A program made the translations under genes and the position numbers. Shown piece after piece: positions 58,790-64,000 of a DNA stretch of 64,000 bases. Position 1 is the first letter of the stretch; the number at the start of each line of letters is the position of its first letter. Below the pieces are notes generated by a model. That model saw nothing but the letters and a program-made list of their open reading frames with translations. It had not been told where the DNA came from and searched no databases. Source of the DNA: Circinella umbellata (lineage: Eukaryota > Mucoromycota > Mucoromycetes > Mucorales > Lichtheimiaceae). The DNA is taken from the NCBI GenBank assembly GCA_025093555.1, contig JAIWNF010000026.1, positions 186,001-250,000 on the forward strand, read 5' to 3'.

Positions 58790-61700
58790 ATGAGTACGAT
58801 GAAGTCTATTCCAAGTGGCGAGGGTTCGTCGTCTCAATTAAAGATACCCGCCAATGAACAAGAAACAGCACCATTACTTGGAAATCAACAAAGTAATAAT
58901 GATAGTTTGAGACGAAAGGAAAAGAGTCCAGCTCGATCGTCCCAAGAGAATATTAATTATGGAGCAACCCCAATGGATGGCAATTATAATAACAACCCAA
59001 CAAGTCAAAATCTTGACAGCCAACAGCATCCCCACACTATTAATAATAGTAGAAGTAACAGCAATGTTTATGGCGAAGATCACTTGATAGAAACAACACC
59101 TCAATGTCGACGTAGCTTATGTATAATATTTATTATTCTTATGAGTTTGTCAGGTGTTGCTACCGTCTTATTAGTAATATTGACACCTGAATTTGCTCAA
59201 CGATCTTTTGAAGAAGGTGTCGAATTTAACTTTAAACAAGCCTCTATCGTCAATGGTACTGAACATGATTTACAAATGCACGTCGCTGGTGAAATAGCAT
59301 TAAAAGACGATGCTTATAGTTTAACCCGAAAAGCACGTTGGATATTTGGTAATAATATGGGGGTTCGTGAATCAATACTTGAGGTTTATCAAGCCGACAG
59401 TGCGATTGCTATGGGGATGATTGATTTGCCGCCGCTCACATTAGCTCCGGATTCATCTGTAACACCTTTTGATTTTGTGACCCATTTCACAGTAAATGAT
59501 GATGAAGAGTTAATTCGATTTGCTCAAAATGCAGTGTCTGAAAAAATGGTCTCTTGGCGATTAAAAGGTCCTTTGGCTCTTAAATTTGGTTGGTTTGGTG
59601 CTGATGTAAATTTGGAAAAACAAGTGTATTTGGAAGGTAAAAACTATAAAAAATATTCTGGATCACGATTCGTCCATATTACAATGATATGATTATATAT
59701 ATATATTCGTCAGTTGATTAATTTATCTGTATTTTTCATTTCCTTTTTTTAGGGATGGATGGTTTGAAGCAAGCAGATCTTCAATCGGTCTCCTTTCCTG
59801 GTACTCATCCCTTGGGTGGTATATCTTTACAAGGAGAAGTGGGTATATATAACCCTTCCAAAATGCTTAGTCTTCGACTTGGTAACATTGATTTTGGGAT
59901 TTTTTTACCCAATAATAACAACAACAACAACGAGCGAACCAATCGTGAAGATAAAATGATTGCTGTGGTTCAAGCCAATGATGCTAATCTGTTTGGACAC
60001 CAACTCAATGTATTCAGTATTCATGGACGATCCCTTCCCATGGATGATAACGATCCTGAGCGTCGACTTTTAATGGAAGAGTTTTTATCCGCTTATTTAC
60101 ATGGTAACACATCCACTGTTTATGTTCGAGGAAGTCCATTTGGTCCTGATGGTCACCATCAAGCAACAGGTACTCCTGAATGGTTACGCAAGGCATTAGA
60201 ATCAATGACTATTCAAATCCCCTTTCCGGGAACAAAACAATCGGATATGATTCAATCACTCGAATTGACACATATTGCAATTGATTTTTCACCCATTACG
60301 GGCAATCCAGTCATCTCAGGTGATATTGATGCTGTATTAAAAAAACCGGATGAAATGCAATTTTCCATTAATGTGACTGAAATTGATCCAAAGGTATTTT
60401 TATACCTTGAAGCCAATTCTAGTCAGCCTTTTGGTCGCCTGACATCCAATAAACCATGCCCTGCAGTGACAACGGAAAAAGAAGGATCCAGTTTAGTGGA
60501 TGTTAGTTCAAAATTACATCGAGCACCATTTGAAGTATTACCAGGAAAAGATAAAGAGTTTCAAAAGTTTTTAAATAGCATATTTAATGGTCGTCGAGCT
60601 ACGGTTTATATTAAAGGAACAGCTGATGCAACCGTGGATAGTGCATTTGGACATCTTACCGTGCATGATTTAGAATTCAATGGCGAAATTGAAACAAAAG
60701 GTATATTCCCATTTTAAAATAAATCTAAAAACAATTATCATCATTGTTATTTATTACGTATTTCTTTCTTCCTTTCTTCTTTTTTTTTTGTATATTTTTG
60801 CATATTTTCTTATTTTTTTTTTATTTCTCTTTCACTTTTACTTGTCCAAATTTGTTAATGCTGCCGCTCTTTTTTTTCTCTTTATCATTCTGTTATTCTA
60901 CGTCCTGTAATAAATAATAATTATATGTTTTTCTTCTTCTATATAAATATAATGCAGGTATGGAAGGAATGCAAAATCCACCACCTCAAGTAACCTCCAT
61001 ATCATTAACAAGAGGTTATCCTGATTCTTTACATATGAAAAATGAACTGGTCATTGATAACCCATCCGATGTTCATGTTAACCTTGGTCTGGTACGATTT
61101 TTATTGGTGTACAAGGATGAACCAATCGGTGAGGTGACTGTTCCTGAACTCAAACTTAATCCCGAAACAAAAAATAAAATGAAAATATCAGGAAGACTTA
61201 TCAAAAAGAAGGATAGTTCCAGAATGGTCGATTTCATTGGCAATTACATATCTGGTAAGTATCGAGACATATACAGTAGAAACACGAGTTTGAAAACAAC
61301 GAGGGGAAAATAAAAAACCCAGAACGCGATCTGTCTTGGAAAATAATAATAATTATGACAATTAATTTCATGTGAAAATTTGATACAATGGCACTAAATT
61401 ATAGTATTTCCACTATCCATGGCTTTTCATGTATATGGTTTTTGATAGGAGAAAACGATACACAATTAACAATATCCGGAAAACATCCCGATGCCACTTC
61501 TTCACCTCTTTTAAAATGGCTTGTTCAACAAATGGAATTTATTGTTACACCACCACGTTTTGATGAAGAACCATTACTTGCTGCGATGCAAATGAATGTT
61601 TTATCATCTACTACGGTTCTATGGTTACGGAATCCATTCGAAGATATTGAAATTACAATGATGAAAATGAATGCTACCGCCGTGTACGAATCTCAAGAAA

Positions 61701-62032
61701 TTGGTACTGCGTTGGCGGATTTTAGTAATGAAGGAGAAGGATGGACTGGACCAGTTATATTACCACCTATCACATGTGAATATGAACGGAATCAAAATAA
61801 TGATAACAATGAGGAAGATCCTCAACATAATTGTAGCGCTATTGTGGTGGAAACACAAAAAATCCCAGTAAAAAGCAAAAAACTGGGTTGGGGTCCGATT
61901 CGAAAAGCACTTGGCGGTGAAATTGAGCTGTCGGTACATAGTTTAGTCAGTATCAAGGTTGATGAATTGGTGTTAGATAATCTTTTATATGAACGAGATA
62001 ATTTAACTGCCAAGATCAGAAAAGGTTTTTGA
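58790..62032 (+). CDS. DUF3712-like single-pass membrane protein, probably vacuolar
   Basis: Four exons (58790-59636, 59753-60700, 60958-61254, 61449-62032) join in phase to 891 residues. Residues 1-108 are cytosolic and Ser/Asn-rich with an acidic dileucine signal (EQETAPLL, 23-30), a known vacuole-sorting type. Residues about 110-132 are the single membrane anchor (CIIFIILMSLSGVATVLLVI). The large lumenal part contains repeated beta-rich LEA14/DUF3712-like units: DLPPLTLAPDSSVTPFDF, LQGEVGIYNPSKMLSLRLGN, LTHIAIDFSPITGNPVISGD, ELVIDNPSDVHVNLGLVRFL, LKKDSSR-type turns and repeated phrases such as VYLEG/VYVRG/VYIKG. Several N-glycosylation sequons (NGT, NAT, NCS) support a lumenal location. 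Family assignment rests on topology and repeat character; biochemical role unknown. Likely lipid- or membrane-related by analogy only. Confidence 0.75.
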
Positions 62033-64000
62033 AAAATTTAGCATGTGCGTAACAATGTAATGATCAATGCCTTCCACCTGACGTGACCCTGATTTTTATT
62101 ATTACTATTTCTTTTTATACTTATTCTACATATTCATTTTCCTTTTCTTTTTTTTTACATATTTTTTTTCGGGGAGCATCACATAATTATTTCCCCTTAC
62201 TATATTGTGTCTTGTGTACATAGTAGTTTTTTTCTTTTTGATATAATTTGATATCTAGTATATATTTACATACCCTTTCTATCTCTCCCCCTCCCTCATC
62301 TAAATGACTTAATTTGTATTTTTTTCTTTCTTTGCGCAGTTTCTGATACAATAACAGTATATAATAGTTAATTTTTTTGATGATTTATAATATTTATTTG
62401 ATAGTTCAAATTTAATCTGGATTAAAAGGAATGGATACTAAACATTTATAGCTCTTCTAATCATGAAAGTTACGGCATATAATGACTGACATTCATAAAA
62501 ATAAAAGCGGTGATCTAAATTGTTTAATTCTTTGTTTAATATACTCTTCACTTGTCCCCTTATCATTTCGTGTGTATTCAACGTTAATACGCAATACATT
62601 GTATCCCTTATCTGTAAAAGAAACACAATAGCGAGCAACTAATTTTTTCCAAAACGCTCTTCGTTCAAAGCATTATCATTCAGCGTTGGTGTAAATAAAA
62701 TAATTTTGAGTTTTTGATTTTTTTTTCTTGCCATTATTCTGTTTGGCAAGAAATACACACAACACAAAGCGAACAAGAAAATGAATTACGTATAATGTAC
62801 ATTGTTTTGAAGTGTACGTAATACGATCATGAAAAAAATAAATAAATGGGTTATCACACCCACTTGTACTGTGATGGTAATATGTTCTTACTTGGTAGCC
62901 ACTACTTTTATTTATCAATAAGTATATATGTATAAGCACTAATTTTTGAGTGAAATGGAAAGAGTGCATAGAATAAAAGTTTATATATTAATGAGAGGTG
63001 AAAGCCTTCAATGAAAATTAGTATATTGATAGAGATGCATTACTTCGTACGTAGTAAAGTAATAATATACACATTAAATGGTTTACTATAATGAAATTTT
63101 GTTATAAGGGTATACGTATCAAAATAATAGTAAAAAATGATAATGTGTCCTATTTTGTTTCTTTATTGTTTTTTTATCTGGTAACCTAGTGCATGCAGGA
63201 TTTGTATTTCTACTATCTACACATGGGAGAATTGTATATATTTATATATAAAAGCTTATGGTTACATCACCAATGGAAAGATAGTGTCATTTTTTTTTAC
63301 TTATAATATGTGGAAAAGGCACGTTTTTTTTTTCAGTTGTTATCGGTACGAAAAAAAAAAAGTAAACTAAGATCAATTTGTCATTTCTTGGTAAATTGGT
63401 CTGAGAGCCAAGGATTTTAGACTATTTTGAATTGATTTGTTAATGAGGGACACCATTGTGAGCGGACCTGTAAAGAAGAGATTCTGCTTACCCTCACACC
63501 TAATTTGTAGAAAATTCGTTTTTTATTTATATGATCGACCCGAAAAAGGTTTCATTTTTAATTAATAATTTACTAATAGCAGTAAATATATACAGAGCAT
63601 AAGAACTGTTTCATGCAGGTCAAAAAATAAATAATAAATAAATAGGTACCATTTACCAAAAGTAGAATATCAAGATCATGATAATTTAAAAAAGAAAAGA
63701 AAGAAAACGACACATGAATTAGCATGTGTAAGAATAAAGATTATAGTAACTTGGTTTATTATTATAGGTCTGTTAAATGTATGTCGGGGTCTTTACCTTT
63801 CCTTCCATGAAGAGATTAGTATTGTGTGACACCATAAAAACGCGGACGGTAATCCAAAAAGAAAAATAAAAAAAAAAAACTTGAAATTTAATTTTACAAC
63901 GTAACCTTTTATTATCAAGTTTTTTTTTTGTTGAACACAAAAAAATTAACCTCCCTCAGTTTTTTTTTTTTTGCCTCTCCTTTTCTCTTTTCTCCTCTTT
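62033..64000. other. Terminal spacer with one unassigned open frame
   Basis: Mostly AT-rich non-coding sequence. On the minus strand, 62493-62672 is open for 59 codons without ATG and has balanced composition (FERRAFWKKLVARYCVSFTD, VLRINVEYTRNDKGTSEEYI, KQRIKQFRSPLLFL). It could be a terminal exon or a gene remnant; no family recognised. The remaining 1.3 kb holds poly-A/T runs and nothing supportable. Confidence 0.3.

Noticed and set aside
63395..63425. Sequence resembling a tRNA fragment (GGTCTGAGAGCCAAGG)
   Set aside because: No B-box-like GGTTCGAATCC partner, no acceptor stem and no cloverleaf could be drawn. No tRNA or rRNA gene was recognised anywhere in the window.

Overview
The window is nuclear DNA from a filamentous fungus. 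It is AT-rich, its genes carry many short GT-AG introns, and its housekeeping proteins are clearly fungal or opisthokont. Long AT-rich spacers, Asn/Gln/Ser-rich linkers, a tricalbin, a METTL23-type methyltransferase, an ARL5 GTPase and a DUF3712-like membrane protein suggest an early-diverging fungus, probably Mucoromycota/Mucorales. That assignment is inferred from gene style, not from a marker gene. All spliced models were built by hand; exon phases close in every model called intact.

Layout. 0-12 kb: the 3' end of a membrane protein, the Pol III subunit Rpc25 (minus), a complete 1521-residue tricalbin with an SMP domain and several C2 domains (minus), a small putative tail-anchored protein and a METTL23-like methyltransferase. 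12.7-20 kb: a decayed MFS transporter, a 518-bp LTR-like repeat that truncates it, a 1565-bp repeat (first copy) and gene-poor DNA. 20.4-32.9 kb: an intact MFS transporter, a palindrome-ended element, a C2H2 zinc-finger protein, a G-protein alpha subunit and a mitochondrial rhodanese. 34-39 kb: a ubiquilin/Dsk2 and a secreted precursor of six repeated peptides separated by Lys-Arg sites. 41-49 kb: a repeat-rich block. An LTR-like repeat there is interrupted by two DNA transposons: an intact Tc1/mariner-type element and a 977-bp element with 9-bp target duplications. The second copy of the 1565-bp repeat follows in inverted orientation. 49-62 kb: three small orphan genes, TFIIH subunit SSL1, an F-box/LRR-like protein, ARL5, ribosomal protein eL8 and a vacuole-type DUF3712-like membrane protein.

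The genes form no metabolic cluster. Most are housekeeping (transcription, translation, membrane contact sites, protein quality control, signalling). The accessory interest lies in the Kex2-type repeat peptide precursor at 38.3-38.8 kb and in the nested and inverted repeats. The paralogous repeat at 13.9 kb preserves the empty insertion sites, so the order of events at 43-46 kb can be read directly.
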